From the NCBI GenBank assembly GCA_028872915.1, contig JAGWNY010000029.1, positions 1 to 37,572 of the forward strand: DNA of 37,572 nucleotides, in the 5' to 3' direction. Position numbers and translations under genes: made by a program. Positions 36,688 through 37,572 of the stretch are shown piece by piece. The first letter of the stretch is position 1. Each line of letters begins with the position of its first letter. The notes beneath the pieces were generated by a model. The model saw only the letters and a list, made by a program, of their open reading frames with translations. It had not been told where the DNA came from and ran no database searches. Source of the DNA: Verrucomicrobiota bacterium (GTDB taxonomy: Bacteria; Verrucomicrobiota; Verrucomicrobiia; Limisphaerales; UBA11358).

Positions 36688-37259
36688 GAATTTTTCGCAA
36701 TGACGTTGGCGAGGCCGGCCACCAACTGGTCGGCTTCGGCGCGGGACATATCGGGAGTGAACGTCAGGATGCCGTTGCTGATGCTGTGAGTAATCAGAGG
36801 CGCCGCCAGCCAGCGCCGTGTAACGCCATTATCAGGCTGATTCTCGAAAAATTTATTGCCGTTGAAGCTGTTTGTTTCCTGGCTTGGCGGCGTCAAAGCC
36901 GTCCACTCGCCCAGGATGACGAGATGCCTGCCGGAATTGGCGGCGGTATATTGTTCAAGCAATTGCGCGGCCATTTGATGAAAGCGGATTCGCAGCGCGA
37001 AACCGCCCGCCGCGGCGATGACCCGGGCACTGGCGATGTCTCTCTCGCTCAGGATAGGCTCCGGCGACACGCTGACAAGGACGGGATCGGCCCGCAGTAC
37101 TGAGACGGTTTGGCTGTCCTCCATCATGGAAGGCGTTTCCATGTAAACGCGCAAAGCGCCGGTGAATTTGGTGCTTTTGTCCGTCTGGCAGCCGCAGCCG
37201 AGTGCCATCGCCACCGCCAGGGCGAAATAAAGATTGAATCGGGGCGTCCAAGTTTGCAT
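36684..37259 (-). CDS. Lipoprotein with SecDF-P1-head-like domain
   Basis: This 191-aa protein starts MQTWTPRFNLYFALAVAMAL and has a lipoprotein-type cleavage site (ALGC) followed by GCQTDKS. The body (RVYMETPSMMEDSQ, VSVSPEPILSERDIASA, GGFALRIRFHQMAAQ, NSGRHLVILGEW) resembles the P1-head/SecD-type domain from memory, so I treat the family as likely but not certain. The frame is open 30 codons further upstream, but those codons do not form a signal sequence. It overlaps the M23 gene by four bases, so the two probably form an operon with an envelope role. Confidence 0.7.
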   Translation of the reverse strand: MQTWTPRFNLYFALAVAMALGCGCQTDKSTKFTGALRVYMETPSMMEDSQTVSVLRADPVLVSVSPEPILSERDIASARVIAAAGGFALRIRFHQMAAQLLEQYTAANSGRHLVILGEWTALTPPSQETNSFNGNKFFENQPDNGVTRRWLAAPLITHSISNGILTFTPDMSRAEADQLVAGLANVIAKNS

Positions 37260-37302
37260 AGTGCGACTACAGAACCGCAACGCGCGGACAAAGTAAAGTT
37301 TT

Positions 37303-37428
37303 ATGGGAAGACAATATAACAAAGTTCTCAAACGCAAACGCCGGGACAATTACTTCAAGCGAAAAAGAGCCGCAGTCCGCCCCGTCCCGCCGGCTCCGGC
37401 AGCCCCGCCGGCTTCGCAGCCCGCCTAA
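37303..37428 (+). CDS. Small very basic protein (41 aa)
   Basis: The frame encodes MGRQYNKVLKRKRRDNYFKR, then KRAAVRP and a Pro/Ala tail ending SQPA. About a third of the first 26 residues are Lys or Arg, which suggests binding to RNA or ribosomes, like a small ribosome-associated protein. I recall similar short proteins starting with (G/P)RQYNK and a KRKRR run in Verrucomicrobia, unconfirmed here. It is divergent from the lipoprotein gene, with 43 bp between the starts. No strong Shine-Dalgarno sequence precedes it. Confidence 0.7.
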   Translation: MGRQYNKVLKRKRRDNYFKRKRAAVRPVPPAPAAPPASQPA

Positions 37429-37509
37429 CCCGGATATTTCATAGTAGGATTTGATTTTGAGGAAAAGCGGGACGGAGGGATTAAAACAGGTGGGGTTGGA
37501 GGGGCCGTT

Positions 37510-37572
37510 TTGAAAAAGTTTAAGGCGTTTGGTTTGACGCAGGCTCAAAAATCATTTTTGCGCCGTTTTTGG
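37510..37572 (+). CDS. Possible start of a gene running off the right edge
   Basis: A TTG codon with GGAGGGG about seven bases upstream opens a frame of 21 codons to the edge, reading (M)KKFKAFGLTQAQKSFLRR. There is no ATG and too little sequence to identify a family. The purine-rich site is stronger than at most genes here, which is the main reason to list it. Confidence 0.22.
   Translation, partial: MKKFKAFGLTQAQKSFLRRFW

Overview
The window looks like part of a chromosome from the Verrucomicrobiota, probably a soil or freshwater lineage near Pedosphaera/Limisphaerales. The evidence is indirect: very long secreted proteins built from autotransporter-associated beta-strand repeats without a translocator barrel, a PEP-CTERM sorting tag, a long-form (about 420 aa) IspH, GC-rich codon use and few clear Shine-Dalgarno sites. 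No marker that fixes the taxonomy, such as rRNA, is present. No phage, IS element or CRISPR array was seen.

Layout. (1) 1-2830: the 3' part of a secreted protein that begins outside the window. It has a polysaccharide-lyase/beta-helix end, Ig-like repeats, autotransporter-type repeats and a C-terminal module. (2) 3195-11385: housekeeping genes. These are tRNA-Pro(UGG), ispH, a VapBC-type toxin-antitoxin pair, a dGTPase-like gene, a reverse-strand dapA-dapB-folK cluster with a 9-bp tandem repeat between dapA and dapB, nnr (NAD(P)HX repair) and holB. (3) 11744-20255: a secretome island with a 1648-aa repeat protein, a P-domain protein with a PEP-CTERM tag, and a multi-domain GH28-like pectinase. 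Two terminators and a palindrome lie between the last two genes. (4) 20419-29493: the translation/transcription cluster nusA-infB-rbfA-nrnA-truB-ribF, then rpoD encoding the primary sigma factor. (5) 29534-35618: a reverse-strand high-affinity potassium operon. Reading in transcription order it holds a 27-aa membrane peptide, kdpF, kdpA, kdpB, kdpC and a kinase-less KdpD. (6) 35680-37428: a lipoprotein and M23 peptidase pair on the reverse strand, and a divergent 41-aa very basic protein.

The main find is the leader of the kdp operon. Between the M23 gene and the first small ORF, the reverse strand carries the conserved blocks and helices of a ydaO/yuaA (cyclic di-AMP) riboswitch, with a TTGACA -35 box just upstream. 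The operon encodes no histidine kinase or response regulator in this window. Its last gene is only the N-terminal half of KdpD, an ATP-binding domain plus a universal-stress-protein domain, and that USP domain is the part known to bind c-di-AMP in Staphylococcus aureus KdpD. Potassium uptake here may therefore be controlled by c-di-AMP at both the RNA and the protein level.

A second structural find is in the 1648-aa secreted protein. One bacterial Ig/cadherin-like domain appears to be split by an in-frame cassette of about 1.15 kb that starts and ends at the same point of an Ig repeat. Three otherwise unrelated secreted proteins in the window also share a C-terminal module that is distinct from PEP-CTERM.
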